This document shows positions 8,937 through 18,127 of a stretch of 64,000 nucleotides of DNA, in pieces. The notes below the pieces were generated by a model. That model was not told the origin of the DNA. It made no database searches and worked only from the letters and a program-made list of their open reading frames with translations. The stretch comes from Hyphomicrobiaceae bacterium (GTDB taxonomy: Bacteria > Pseudomonadota > Alphaproteobacteria > Rhizobiales > Hyphomicrobiaceae), in assembly GCA_008933705.1 (NCBI GenBank), contig WBUN01000021.1:1-64000 (forward strand), written 5' to 3'. Position numbers and translations under genes: made by a program. The stretch's first letter is position 1. Each line of letters starts with the position of its first letter.

Positions 8937-9674
8937 TCATCTTTGGTAGGCGGATTGCAGGGCGGCACAGATCGGCGAGCGTTGCTCCAGCGCCGCCCAG
9001 TCGTGGACAATGGCGCGGCCGCGGCCGAGGCGCGTGATGAGCCCCTCGCTTCGCAGCCGGGACAAGACACGGCTCAAGGTGTCCGGATTGAGCGCCAGGT
9101 AATCGGCCATGTCGTTGCGAGGCAGAGGCAGCTCGATGTCGATGCCACGGGCCAAGTGCTTGCCGAGCATCAGGCCCGCCTCGAGCAGGAACGAGGCAAC
9201 GCGCTCTTCGCTCGTGAGCCTGCTGACAATGACATTGTGCGCTTCGACGCGATTCGCACGCACCCGCATCTGGCGCATGAACTCCAGTGCGAGCCAGCCA
9301 TGCCTGGCAGCGGCGGTGTCAAAGACGTCTTGGCGCAGCCGCGTCACCTCACCGGCCCGTGCCGCCCTCACAGTGAAATCCGGCAGCGCCGCCATGAAGC
9401 GGGAAGAGATGATCTCGCCCGGATAGCAGATGCCCAGAATCAGGCGCCGCTGCTCCGTCAGGTGGCTTTGCAGCACGACCAGACCCGAGCGGACGAGATA
9501 GATCGTCTCCACGTCGTCATGGCGCGCAGGCAACCGTTGTCCGCGCCGGACGCGGAAACGGCAGCCGTAGGCGGCGAGTATCTCTCCGATGTCGGCGCTG
9601 GTTGCGCGCGTTTCCGGCTCCGCATCGCCGTGCTCGGCCGGAGCCGATCGCATTTCAGAAGCGCCGAGTTGCAT
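8937..9674 (-). CDS. Crp/Fnr-family transcriptional regulator (FixK-like)
   Basis: A 245-residue regulator with an N-terminal cNMP-binding-type sensor barrel (residues about 30-150), a dimer helix, and a C-terminal HTH_Crp domain including LPRNDMADYLALNPDTLSR. The recognition helix TLSRVLSRLR is close to that of FNR/FixK proteins, which bind TTGAT-N4-ATCAA. The N-terminus has only one cysteine (YGCRF) and not the cluster of cysteines that bind a 4Fe-4S centre in FNR, so it is more like FixK/DNR than an oxygen sensor itself. A perfect anaerobox at 9752-9765 lies 78 bp upstream of its start, consistent with autoregulation. Other boxes in the window (12643, 20754) are candidate targets. Confidence 0.88.
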   Translation of the reverse strand: MQLGASEMRSAPAEHGDAEPETRATSADIGEILAAYGCRFRVRRGQRLPARHDDVETIYLVRSGLVVLQSHLTEQRRLILGICYPGEIISSRFMAALPDFTVRAARAGEVTRLRQDVFDTAAARHGWLALEFMRQMRVRANRVEAHNVIVSRLTSEERVASFLLEAGLMLGKHLARGIDIELPLPRNDMADYLALNPDTLSRVLSRLRSEGLITRLGRGRAIVHDWAALEQRSPICAALQSAYQR

Positions 9675-10017
9675 AATGGCCTGTCACGCCGGGTCTGTTG
9701 CATGCAGCCCGAACCAAGCGGCGTATCATAGAAGCGCGTGCCGTCACCCAATTGATATGGATCAATTCTGCGCTTCACCGATGGTCGCAGCGACGCTGTG
9801 GCGCGCGACTGTTCGAGCCGCACCGGCGGCGAGAGGTGTTGTCGTCAGAACACTGTCGAAGCCAGCCGGACCAATTGTGATCCATGTCAGATTTTGGTCG
9901 CTCTCGTTGCTGGTGCGAAGTCGTCGCGTGTGGATCTTCTCATTCGTGTGCAGTGGGCGAATCGATTGGGAAGGCTCAGCTCGATCGGCCCGGTCTAATC
10001 AGCGCGAGGACAAACTC
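9675..10017. other. Divergent promoter region, regulator / ompW
   Basis: No gene. The stretch holds the anaerobox at 9752-9765, and presumably promoters for the Crp/Fnr gene (leftward) and ompW (rightward). A GAGGA site precedes the ompW ATG. Confidence 0.5.
9752..9765. promoter_or_regulatory. FNR/FixK box (TTGAT-ATGG-ATCAA)
   Basis: A perfect match to the FNR/FixK consensus. Its centre lies 84 bp before the regulator's start codon. If bound at -41.5 it would place a start site near 9717, giving the regulator a 43-nt leader. It could also serve ompW on the other strand. Confidence 0.75.
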
Positions 10018-10742
10018 ATGAAATCAACTTCACGCTACGCGGTGGCGGTCATGGCTCTGGGCTTCGCGCTCGGCAGCACCTGGGACAAGGCAGCGGCCGG
10101 CGATCCGGGCGGCAACTTCATGGTCCGCCTGCAGGGCACCTATCTCGACACCCAGGACAAGACCAAGTCGGCGACATCAAGGCCCTCGGCTATGAAGCCG
10201 AGGCGAGCAACCAGGTCCTGCCGACAGCGACGCTGACCTATTTCCTGACCCCGAATATTGCGGCGGAGCTGTTCTGCTGTTTCGCCACCGGCAGCATTGA
10301 TCTCCTGCACAACGGCGCGAAGGTTGGAGAGGTCGCGGATACCTGGATGTTCCCGCCAATCGTAACCCTGCAATATCATTTCAATGTCGGTGCGCTGAAG
10401 CCGTACGTGGGCGCGGGCGTGCAGTGGATCCACTTCTTCGACTCCAGGACGGGCAGCAATGCGCTGCAGGCCGATCGGGTCCGCCTTAGCGATGCGGTCG
10501 GTCCGGTGCTGCAGGCCGGCTTCGACTATCACCTCGGCAACGGCTGGTATCTCAATGCCGACATCAAGAAGGCCTGGCTGGATACCAAGGTCACCTTCGA
10601 CAATGCGCAGGCTCTTGGAGGGTTGGGCACTGTCAGGGTCAAGCACGACCTCGATCCGCTGATCATCAGCGCGGGCATCGCCTACCGCTTCAATCTTGAC
10701 GACCTGTTCGGCCGGCGCCCCGCCTATGCGCCGGTGAAATAG
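10018..10742 (+). pseudogene. ompW: OmpW-family outer-membrane protein, frameshifted
   Basis: The ATG at 10018 opens a signal peptide (SRYAVAVMALGFALGS) and the OmpW start GNFMVRLQGTYLDT. Around 10165-10175 the frame changes: the continuation of the protein (GDIKALGYEAEASNQVLP, then TATLTYFLTPNIAAEL) is found in another frame and runs to 10742, ending in the OmpW beta-strand SAGIAYRFNLDD. The total length is 1 nt short of a multiple of three, so a one-base deletion, or a sequencing error, would explain it. If intact the protein would be about 241 residues, an 8-stranded outer-membrane barrel. The position near an FNR box fits the anaerobic induction of OmpW known in enterics. Confidence 0.8.
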
Positions 10743-10857
10743 CTCCCGTCATAGCTGGGGGGTTGGGCGGCTTCGCCACCGGCGTTCGCGGCTGGCGAGC
10801 GACCCGAGGGGGAGCCGCCGCCGCGTCGGGCTGCAATCGAAGAGGTGGAAGCGCCGC

Positions 10858-12579
10858 CTATGGCCGGGCGATGAGCTTCTGCAGCTCGCCCCAGGGCCGG
10901 GTGTTCAGGACGTCTTTGCGTTCGAGCCAGCCACGCCGCGCCTGGCCGATGCCGTACTTCATGAAGCGAAGACCATCGGTCGAATGTGCATCCGTCCCTA
11001 TGGCAATCCTGACGCCCATCTCCTTGGCGAGCCGGCAGTAGTGATCATCGATGTCGAGCCGTGTTGGATGCGCATTGACCTCCATGCAGCATCCGCGCTC
11101 CTTCGCAGCTTTGAGGATCTTCTCGAGGTCGATCGGATAGGCCGGACGTTCCTCGATCAGCCGTCCGGTCGGATGGGCGAAGATATTGAAATGCCTGTTG
11201 TCCATCGCCCGAATGACGCGCTCCGTCTGCTCCCTCTCCGTCAAGTTGAACTTGTAGTGAATGGCGCACACCACCAGATCGAGTTCTGCCAGGATCGAAT
11301 CCGGCAGATCAAGGGTGCCGTCGGCGAGGATGTCCACCTCCGTGCTCTTCAAGATCTGGATGCCCTCAATCTGTGAATTGAGCTTGTCGATTGCCTTGAT
11401 TTGCCTGGCAAGGCGCCTTGCGTCCAGGCCGCGGGCGATCGTTGCATGCCTGCTGTGGTCCGTGATCGCCAGATACTCGTATCCGAGCGCTTTCGCCGCC
11501 TCCGCCATTTCGCGCAGCGTGCTCTTGCCGTCCGACTCCCGGGTATGGGCATGCAGATCGCCGCGAATGTCGTCCAGCTCGATCAGCCTGGGAAGCCTGC
11601 CAGCCGCTGCTTCGGCAATCTCGCCGCGATCCTCGCGCAGCTCGGGTGCGATATAGGGCAGGCCGACCTGCTCGTAGACGCTGGCCTCGGTTGAGCCGGC
11701 GACGCGCTTGGTGCCCCTGAAGACGCCGTACTCGTTGATCTTCAAGCCGCGCTTCAATCCGAGCTTGCGGATGGCGATGTTGTGTGCCTTCGAGCCCGTG
11801 AAATAGTGCAGCGCTGCCCCATAGCTCTCCTGCGGCACGACGCGCAAGTCCACCTGCAGCTCGGAGCGCAACACCACGGTTGCGCGAGTCTCGCCGCGCG
11901 CGACGACCTCATCGACCTCGTCGTAGGAGGTGAACTTCTGCATGACGTCGGTGTCTGCACGCGCCGCGACGAGGATGTCCAAGTCGCCCACGGTCTCCTT
12001 CCGGCGCCTGAAGCTGCCGGCGACGGCCGCCTGCGTCACACCTTTGGCCCGCTTCAGGTGGGCAAGCAACGGCTCGGCGAAGTCCTCCGCGACATCGAGG
12101 CGGAAGCGGTGCTGCACCTGGCGCCGATGTTTCAGCTCGTCAAGAAGCCTTGCCTCGCTCTTCGCCCCGAAGCCCGCAATGCCGCGCAGCTTGCCCGCGG
12201 CAGCCGCCTTTCCCAGGTCGGCAATGCTGCGGATCTTGAGCTTGCTGAAGAGTGCCCACGCTCGTTTCGGGCCGATGCCCGGAACATTGGTGAGCTCGAC
12301 GAGGCCGGGCGGCATGCGCCCCTTTTCCTCCTCCAGGGCGGCAAGGTGCCCCGTGTCGACGAGCTCGGCAATCTTGCCGGCCAGATCGGCCCCGATGCCT
12401 GGGAGCTCCGACAAATCCTCCCCCTGCGCCAGCATGTCGGCGACACTGCGGGGCAGATCCTCGATCGTGCGTGCGGCGCGGCGATAGGCGCGGATCCTGA
12501 ACGGGTTGGCGCCTTCGATCTCGAGAAGATCCGCGAGGTGATCGAACGCGGCTGCGATCTCCGCATTGTGGACCGGCAT
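10858..12579 (-). CDS. polX: DNA polymerase X family with PHP domain (PolX)
   Basis: Bacterial PolX of 573 residues, the usual length. N-terminal helix-hairpin-helix repeats (LPGIGADLAGKIAEL; VPGIGPKRAW) precede the polymerase palm with GSFRRRKETVGDLDILV, where the two Asp residues are the metal ligands. The C-terminal PHP domain has LHAHTRESDGKS, ITDHS, HPTGR, NAHPTR and GTDAHS, the metal-binding set of the 3'-5' exonuclease and AP-endonuclease activity. It acts in gap-filling base-excision repair. The ATG at 12579 is preferred over 12636 because family members begin near PVHNAEIAAAFD. A perfect anaerobox lies 64 bp upstream, an unusual setting for a repair polymerase. Confidence 0.9.
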   Translation of the reverse strand: MPVHNAEIAAAFDHLADLLEIEGANPFRIRAYRRAARTIEDLPRSVADMLAQGEDLSELPGIGADLAGKIAELVDTGHLAALEEEKGRMPPGLVELTNVPGIGPKRAWALFSKLKIRSIADLGKAAAAGKLRGIAGFGAKSEARLLDELKHRRQVQHRFRLDVAEDFAEPLLAHLKRAKGVTQAAVAGSFRRRKETVGDLDILVAARADTDVMQKFTSYDEVDEVVARGETRATVVLRSELQVDLRVVPQESYGAALHYFTGSKAHNIAIRKLGLKRGLKINEYGVFRGTKRVAGSTEASVYEQVGLPYIAPELREDRGEIAEAAAGRLPRLIELDDIRGDLHAHTRESDGKSTLREMAEAAKALGYEYLAITDHSRHATIARGLDARRLARQIKAIDKLNSQIEGIQILKSTEVDILADGTLDLPDSILAELDLVVCAIHYKFNLTEREQTERVIRAMDNRHFNIFAHPTGRLIEERPAYPIDLEKILKAAKERGCCMEVNAHPTRLDIDDHYCRLAKEMGVRIAIGTDAHSTDGLRFMKYGIGQARRGWLERKDVLNTRPWGELQKLIARP

Positions 12580-12642
12580 GGGGGTCGCTCGCGAGCTTGG
12601 GAGCCTCGCTCTCACGAAGGCCGGCAAACACCGCAAGACGCC

Positions 12643-12656
12643 TTGACCAGGATCAA
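12643..12656. promoter_or_regulatory. FNR/FixK box (TTGAC-CAGG-ATCAA)
   Basis: A perfect match to TTGAY-N4-RTCAA. Placed at -41.5 it would start transcription near 12608, giving a 29-nt leader for polX on the minus strand. It lies between polX and the upstream receiver-like gene. Confidence 0.7.
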
Positions 12657-12684
12657 CGGCGATGCGCCCGCTCGCGCAACGCGA

Positions 12685-13020
12685 TCATTGCGCCAGCAGA
12701 GATGCCAATGCCGGCACGATGCCTTCTCTTGAATTCACCACGGTTCCGCCCAAGTGCTCCGGCGGCCGGTCCTCCGCAAGGACCAGCAGCGGTATGCCGC
12801 GTTCCGCAAGCATGACGGCTACGCCCTTTCGCTCCTGACCGCCGCGGCGATAGTCGATGACCGCAGCCGCAAACGTGAACTTCCTGAGCCGCTCGATCGC
12901 CTCGAACGAATGGGCCGCAACGACCAGGTCTGCGCGCGCACGTTCAAGATCGCTCACCAGATGCGCAGCCGTCTGCGCATCCTCAACAAGCAGCAGGATA
13001 CAGCGTCCGGCAATCTGCAT
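12685..13020 (-). CDS. Receiver-like protein (degenerate response regulator)
   Basis: 111 residues with the alternating pattern of a CheY-type receiver: a first strand CILLLVED, a central strand FAAAVIDYR carrying the likely phospho-Asp, and a strand PLLVLAED. There is no output domain. The acidic pocket after strand 1 is reduced to VEDA, and the Lys near the C-terminus is not evident, so phosphorylation is uncertain. Start ATG at 13020 has a GGTGGGGG stretch upstream. It stands alone on the minus strand ahead of polX. Such single-domain receivers are frequent in Hyphomicrobiales; the partner is unknown. Confidence 0.6.
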   Translation of the reverse strand: MQIAGRCILLLVEDAQTAAHLVSDLERARADLVVAAHSFEAIERLRKFTFAAAVIDYRRGGQERKGVAVMLAERGIPLLVLAEDRPPEHLGGTVVNSREGIVPALASLLAQ

Positions 13021-13433
13021 TCATCGAATCCCCCACCCAATCGCAATACCTGCCAACAACACAATGCGAACCGTTAACAAATCATGCGACAGCGCACGCG
13101 ATCGTGCGCGCAATGCGTCGCTATACGCTGCCTCCGCTCCACCGAAATGCACAAAACAGCACCCCGGAGGGCAGCACAATGAAGGCCGCAGGCTACCTGC
13201 CCCAGCTTGCGCGAGGCTCTCCTGACGGGCACGGAGCGCATGGTCCTGCTTGCCAAGGCGAAAAAGCAGGCCGAACCATGGCGCGAGCGCCGCTTGCGGA
13301 GCACGGCGCTTCTCCTGGCATGCCCGTGGCTCACCCGGCATCGACGATTCTGCCGCGTACCGCCGCCGCCTATGCCCGGTCATGGGCGCGCGCCTTGAGA
13401 CGCGCCTTGAGAAATGGATGTATATTATGGGGT
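13021..13433. other. Gene-poor stretch before nfeD
   Basis: An ATG at 13179 has a good GGAGG site, and the frame stays open into nfeD. The encoded leader looks non-protein-like, while coding-like segments such as TGTERMVLLAKAKKQAE occur in another frame (near 13225). This may be a decayed small gene. No firm feature can be called. Confidence 0.35.
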
Positions 13434-14876
13434 ATGACGCTCACGGCACCCATTCGCGGCAGAGCGGGCACCTCACGCAGCGCTTCGCCGATTTGGCCGA
13501 AGGCAGCAGTAGCTGGCTCGGCGTGGTTCATTGGCGTTCTCTTTCTTTGCTTCCTTGCCACCCCTTTCGGTCGCGCTGTTGGTCAGAGCGCACAAGACCG
13601 CCCGGTGCTTCTGATCGACATCAAGGGCGCCATCGGCTTTGTTGCCGCGGGCCAGTTGACAAAGGCCGTGGAGCAGGCCGCCGCTCAGGGATCTCCCGCC
13701 GTGATCGTTCGGCTCGACACACCAGGCGGGCTGCTGACGTCCACGCGCGACATGATTCACACGATCCTGTCCTCGCGCGTTCCGATCATCATGTACGTCG
13801 CGCCCAACGGCAGCAGGGCCGCCAGCGCCGGCACCTATCTCATGTACGCGTCGCACGTTGCCGCGATGGCGCCAAGCACGCATCTCGGGGCGGCGACACC
13901 CATCGCGCTCTCGCCGCCAGGCTTCCCGGGCTCCCCTCCGTCCAAACCCACCCCCGATTCCGACAAGCCATCAGAAACGGATCCGGCCACGGCGTCCGCG
14001 CGCAAGAGCGTCAATGACGCTGTTGCCTACATCCGCTCGCTCGCAGAGCTGAGGGGCCGCAACGCGGACTGGGGAGAGAAGGCGGTGCGTGAAGCGGCCA
14101 CGCTCACCGCGTCCGCAGCCCTCAAGGAGCGCGTTGCCGACGTGATCGCCAAGGACGTCGACGACCTGCTGTCGCAAATCAACGGCCGATCGATCACCAC
14201 GGCTGCCGGCGAGGTTCGGCTCGACACGAAGGGGCGCAGCGTCATCGAGCTCAAGCCGGATTGGAAGATGCAACTGATGGCGGTCATCAGCGACCCGAAC
14301 ATCGCATTGATCCTCCTGATGATTGGCATCTATGGCATCCTGTTCGAGTTCTGGAACCCGGGCGCGATCGCACCCGGGGTGGTAGGCGGCATCTGCCTGA
14401 TCATCGCTCTCACCGCATTGGCCGTGCTGCCGGTCAACTATGCCGGGCTGGCCCTGCTGCTCTTCGGCGTTGCCTTGATGCTGGCCGAGGCGTTCACCCC
14501 CGGATTCGGCATCGCCGGCCTGGGCGGGATTGTCGCCTTCGCCGTCGGTGCGCTGTTCCTGTTCGATCCGTCGCAGTCGGATGTTCCGATTGCCGTCTCC
14601 TGGCAGGTGGTGGCCGGCATGGCGGTGTTCAGCGCCGCGTTCTTTGCCGGCGTGATGGGTTTTGCCATGCGCGCGCGCCGTCGCCCGGTGCGGACGGGAG
14701 CCGAGCAGATGATCGGCAGCCTGGGCGAGGTCGTGAGCTGGATGGACAATGAAGGCCGTGTTCGTGTGCACGGCGAAGTGTGGGAAGCGCGATCGAAACA
14801 GAGATTGTCGACCGGCCAGAGAGTGCGCGTGGTCAGCCGTACTGGCCTGACGCTCAATGTTGAGGCAGGCACCTGA
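13434..14876 (+). CDS. NfeD-type membrane serine protease (ClpP-like + NfeD)
   Basis: A 480-residue NfeD1b protein. After an N-terminal membrane anchor, the ClpP-like protease domain contains VIVRLDTPGGLL and the catalytic-Ser region RAASAGTYLMYAS, with AMAPSTHLGAATP as the following family motif. Four or five hydrophobic segments come next (LILLMIGIYGILFEF onward) and then a C-terminal OB-fold NfeD domain (MIGSLGEVVSWM to the end). These proteases work with SPFH/slipin proteins, and a slipin gene follows after 14 bp, the classic nfeD-slipin pair. The ATG at 13434 gives a normal leader; a longer in-frame extension to 13104 lacks family similarity. Confidence 0.85.
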   Translation: MTLTAPIRGRAGTSRSASPIWPKAAVAGSAWFIGVLFLCFLATPFGRAVGQSAQDRPVLLIDIKGAIGFVAAGQLTKAVEQAAAQGSPAVIVRLDTPGGLLTSTRDMIHTILSSRVPIIMYVAPNGSRAASAGTYLMYASHVAAMAPSTHLGAATPIALSPPGFPGSPPSKPTPDSDKPSETDPATASARKSVNDAVAYIRSLAELRGRNADWGEKAVREAATLTASAALKERVADVIAKDVDDLLSQINGRSITTAAGEVRLDTKGRSVIELKPDWKMQLMAVISDPNIALILLMIGIYGILFEFWNPGAIAPGVVGGICLIIALTALAVLPVNYAGLALLLFGVALMLAEAFTPGFGIAGLGGIVAFAVGALFLFDPSQSDVPIAVSWQVVAGMAVFSAAFFAGVMGFAMRARRRPVRTGAEQMIGSLGEVVSWMDNEGRVRVHGEVWEARSKQRLSTGQRVRVVSRTGLTLNVEAGT

Positions 14877-14890
14877 ACTGAGGAGGCAAC

Positions 14891-15667
14891 ATGCCAGACT
14901 CCCAATCGCTCGTCGCCCTGTTTTCCAGTGCGCTCCCGCTTCTCCTCGTCGCCGCGATTGTCGCCTATTCCCTCCGCATCTTGCGCGAGTACGAGCGCGC
15001 CGTTGTGTTTCTGCTCGGCCGCTTCTGGAAGGTGAAGGGCCCGGGCCTCGTCATCATCGTGCCGTTCATTCAGCAGATGGTGCGCATAGACCTGCGCACG
15101 CGTGTGCTGGACGTGCCGCCGCAGGACGTCATTTCCAGGGACAACGTCTCGGTCAAGGTCAATGCCGTCGTCTACTTCCGGGTCCTCGATCCGGAGAAGG
15201 CCGTCATACAGGTCGAGCATTTCGAAATGGCAACCAGTCAATTTGCCCAGACCACGCTTCGTTCGGTCGTCGGGCAGCACGACCTCGACCAGATGCTGGC
15301 CGAACGCGAGAAGCTCAACACCGAGGTCCAGCGCGTCCTCGACGAAAGAACGGACGCGTGGGGCATCAAGGTCAGCAATGTCGAGCTCAAGCACATCGAT
15401 CTCAACGAGACCATGATTCGCGCCATTGCCAAGCAGGCCGAGGCCGAGCGGTTCAGGCGCGCCAAGATCATCGACGCGGAGGGCGAGCTTCAGGCCGCCG
15501 AGCGGCTGGCACGGGCCGGCGAAATTCTCGCCAAGAGGCCGGAGGCGATGCAGCTGCGCTACCTCGGCACCCTGCTCAATATCGCCGGAGAAAAGAGCTC
15601 GACGATCATCTTCCCTCTGCCGATGGATTTGGCAACCTCGCTCGGGCTCGGACAGAAAAAGGAATAG
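14891..15667 (+). CDS. Slipin / stomatin-like SPFH protein
   Basis: A 258-residue membrane-anchored SPFH protein: one N-terminal hydrophobic segment ([15 protein letters not shown]), the SPFH domain with [19 protein letters not shown]-like [17 protein letters not shown], and the long helical stretch [21 protein letters not shown] that forms the oligomerising coiled coil. The ribosome-binding site GAGG precedes the ATG. It forms an operon with the upstream NfeD protease, which cleaves the C-terminus of stomatin-like proteins in characterised systems. The pair is thought to act in membrane microdomain quality control. Confidence 0.9.
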   Translation: MPDSQSLVALFSSALPLLLVAAIVAYSLRILREYERAVVFLLGRFWKVKGPGLVIIVPFIQQMVRIDLRTRVLDVPPQDVISRDNVSVKVNAVVYFRVLDPEKAVIQVEHFEMATSQFAQTTLRSVVGQHDLDQMLAEREKLNTEVQRVLDERTDAWGIKVSNVELKHIDLNETMIRAIAKQAEAERFRRAKIIDAEGELQAAERLARAGEILAKRPEAMQLRYLGTLLNIAGEKSSTIIFPLPMDLATSLGLGQKKE

Positions 15668-15893
15668 AACGGCCACCGCCGGTTCGATCCGCGCCCTGCG
15701 CGGGAGGAGGTCGGCGCCGGCTCGCGAAGCGCCGCCTGGCGAAGGGGGCGGAATGCCGCCCGGCTTCGCGTTTACCGTACCGATGACATTCTGCCCGGCG
15801 CCTGATCATAACCCTAACGCCATCGCGTTGTTCTCGTTCGGCCCGGTCTCGGCTACGCAGGATGCGGGTGCTCAGCTCCTTTGGGGGTGGCAG

Positions 15894-17099
15894 ATGCAAA
15901 ACCTGCGGCCGATTTTCATTGCACTTCTGTTTATTGCGCAAAGCGCGGCAACGGCGGCAGCCGGGGAGGTCCATGGTGAAGGCCGCCTGATCACGCAGCG
16001 CGAATCGCAAGACGTCATCGATCGCTACCGCAACATTCCCGGCGGTGGTGTCGTGACGGGTGAAGGGCGGCTGATCGGCTCGGGCGAGGCGGCGGACATC
16101 ACCAGGCGCTATCGCAGCATCCCTGGGCGCGGTGTCGTGATCGGCGAAGGTCGGCTGATCACGACGGAGGAAGCGAGCACCATCCTCAAGCGCTACAAGA
16201 GCGTGCCCGGCGGCCTCGTGCTGGAGGGCACGGCGCTGGGCATGGAGTGGGTCCGTGCCGCGCAATACGAGCCTTCCTCCCACGCATTCGTTCTCAATGG
16301 CGACATCGCCTACCATGTTCCGATCTCGGCGCGCGGGGTTGCGACCCTGGCAAGGGCAATCGCCGGGGATGACCGGATCGGCGTCTCGCTGGGCGAGGAA
16401 GTACAGATCACCTATGGCAAGCTGCGCAGTCGGTCGGACGTGGCGGCCGATCTCAGGCTGGCCGACGGCTTCCTCGGCGACCTGGTCCTGCCCCCGCGGG
16501 ACTGGACCATCGGATACCGGCTCGCAGAGGCCTTTGCACCTCGCGAGGATGTCGTAAGCACCAATGTCACGGTGCTCTTCCGCTTGAAGGACTTCCGGTT
16601 TGCGACCGAGGACAAGCAGCTCAAGTTCGAGCGGGCGAGCCTCGACGTGAGGGTCGTGCCGGTCCTGGAGAAGTACGCCGCCGATGGAGGATATCTTCCG
16701 GACTTGAAGGCGATTGCGCGCGGCAGCGGCTTCGAGGCGTACGAAGCCAATGCACGGCATGTCGGCGCAAATGTCGCCTACTACCTTCGGGAGCAGATCG
16801 TAGCCCGCGCGCTCGATTACGCCGAGACGGCAGCCTTTCTTCGCGCGCTCAAGGCGTCCGGCATCAATCTGCGAAACCTTGTCCGCGGCGTCGAGGCGTC
16901 AAGCGACCGGCCGACGGCAGGCAAGCTCGACGACGACTGGCGGGCCTACCTCAGCGAAATCCAAGCCGCGAATGCATATGGCAATTGGTCTGCTCCGCCC
17001 TACGACCTCTATTCGGCGCGCAAGAGGATTGCACCTGCCCAGCAGCAGTCCCGGCTTGCCTGTCCGGCCCAGAGAGTCCAGCAGGCCAACTGCAACTGA
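15894..17099 (+). CDS. Secreted protein with three internal ~34-aa repeats
   Basis: About 401 residues. A signal peptide (RPIFIALLFIAQSAATAAAG) is followed by three tandem copies of a unit starting GEGRLI and ending IPGxGVV: GEGRLITQRESQDVIDRYRN, GEGRLIGSGEAADITRRYRS and GEGRLITTEEASTILKRYKS, at roughly residues 26-125. The remainder is soluble-looking, without a recognised domain. The ATG at 15894 has GGGGGTGG upstream. It follows the nfeD-slipin operon by 226 bp. No family recognised; it is probably periplasmic. Function unknown. Confidence 0.7.
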   Translation: MQNLRPIFIALLFIAQSAATAAAGEVHGEGRLITQRESQDVIDRYRNIPGGGVVTGEGRLIGSGEAADITRRYRSIPGRGVVIGEGRLITTEEASTILKRYKSVPGGLVLEGTALGMEWVRAAQYEPSSHAFVLNGDIAYHVPISARGVATLARAIAGDDRIGVSLGEEVQITYGKLRSRSDVAADLRLADGFLGDLVLPPRDWTIGYRLAEAFAPREDVVSTNVTVLFRLKDFRFATEDKQLKFERASLDVRVVPVLEKYAADGGYLPDLKAIARGSGFEAYEANARHVGANVAYYLREQIVARALDYAETAAFLRALKASGINLRNLVRGVEASSDRPTAGKLDDDWRAYLSEIQAANAYGNWSAPPYDLYSARKRIAPAQQQSRLACPAQRVQQANCN

Positions 17100-17131
17100 G
17101 CCGGCCGCTGCCAGCCCAGGAGCAAGAGTCC

Positions 17132-17383
17132 TCAAGAGGGGTCCTGCTGCCCGGAGCTGCCGGTCAGCGCTGCAACGGAGCGGTGAATGAGCGGAGCGGC
17201 GGCAACCACTACCGGAACCATCATCATCCAGGCGAGCCCCCAAGACGACAGCCAGTATCGCACAAACACGAATCCCAACGTCGTGGTCTGATGTGTCGCG
17301 ATGGCCGTGGCGGCGCCCGTCGTAACGGCCGCCTGAACGACGCTGAAGAGGAACGGGGCGTAACGACGGGGAAACAGTGCCAT
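17132..17383 (-). CDS. DUF2798 small membrane protein
   Basis: A frame of 83 residues beginning MALFPRRYAPFLFS, with two hydrophobic segments separated by the conserved RYWLSSWGLAW motif and ending in APLIHRSVAAL. This is the DUF2798 layout (R-Y-A-P-F ... W-x-x-x-W-x-x-A-W ... A-P-x-x-x-x). The start at 17383 is chosen for its fit to the family; in-frame ATGs at 17428 and 17557 add unlike sequence. Inner-membrane protein of unknown function. Confidence 0.65.
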   Translation of the reverse strand: MALFPRRYAPFLFSVVQAAVTTGAATAIATHQTTTLGFVFVRYWLSSWGLAWMMMVPVVVAAAPLIHRSVAALTGSSGQQDPS

Positions 17384-17899
17384 GGCGTACCGAAGATCCT
17401 CATGTGAACCGGGGATTTGATAGCGCATCGAAGCTCGGAGGCAACGGTCCAAAAATAGGCACGCTGATGCGATGGCGGGCAATGCCGCTCGCCTTTCGGG
17501 CTGAGGTGCTGCGTCACGGCGTGGTTCTGATTGTCCACCGGCCGCCGTCCAGGCCACGACGACGACCGGCCGCCTTCTTCCGCATTCGATCGCAAGGTCC
17601 GACGCCGCAGGTCATGGCAGCGTCCAGCGCGCCAATTGGCGCGGGCCGTTCTTGAAAGCGATGAGGCAGATGGAGCTGCGGTCGATGCGAAGGTGTGGCA
17701 GGAATCCGTCATGCCATCGCGATCGAAGCCGGCGCAAGAGCCGCCGGTCCTCTCGGTCAGCAGGCAGATCGATCTTGAATTCATATATATAAATGTGCAA
17801 ATGTCCCGGCCGGCCGGTGATCCGGTGGCAAGGGAAAAGCGAAGCGCTTGCCGGCGGCGCCTCGCGAGGCTTCACACCTGGCACGGGAGGGAACGATCC
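17384..17899. other. Gene-free region upstream of tusA
   Basis: No supported gene. An AT-rich patch at 17771-17805 contains ATTC-ATATATAT-AAAT (17779-17794), close to the ATTC-N8-GAAT operator described for the ArsR-type sulfide sensor SqrR, and it lies about 105 bp before the tusA start. Confidence 0.45.
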
Positions 17900-18127
17900 A
17901 TGGCCGACAAGACTGTCGATGCACGAGGGGACAACTGCCCGATACCTATCCTGAAGGCCAAAAAGGCCATCGGCGAAGTGCCGGTGGGAGGCACGCTCGA
18001 AGTGCTCGCTACTGATCCCGGCTCGGTGCCGGATTTCCGGGCGTTTTGCCAGCAGACAGGCAATACGCTGTTGGAGCAGACCGAGACGGGGGGCGTCTAT
18101 CGTTCCCTGATCAAGCGCGTCGGTTGA
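17900..18127 (+). CDS. tusA: TusA sulfur-carrier protein
   Basis: A 75-residue TusA-family protein with the CPxP motif (DARGDNCPIPILKAKKAI); the Cys at residue 13 carries persulfide sulfur. The rest (VLATDPGSVPDFRAFCQQTG) matches the fold of the family. The ribosome-binding site GGGAGGGAACG is strong. In rDsr organisms TusA passes sulfane sulfur to DsrEFH and then DsrC. It lies next to a candidate persulfide-responsive regulator and 1.1 kb from cysG, at the head of the sulfur region. Confidence 0.9.
   Translation: MADKTVDARGDNCPIPILKAKKAIGEVPVGGTLEVLATDPGSVPDFRAFCQQTGNTLLEQTETGGVYRSLIKRVG

Noticed and set aside
13179-13433. Small gene with a GGAGG site before nfeD
   Set aside because: Protein-like segments lie in different frames; too short and broken to call.
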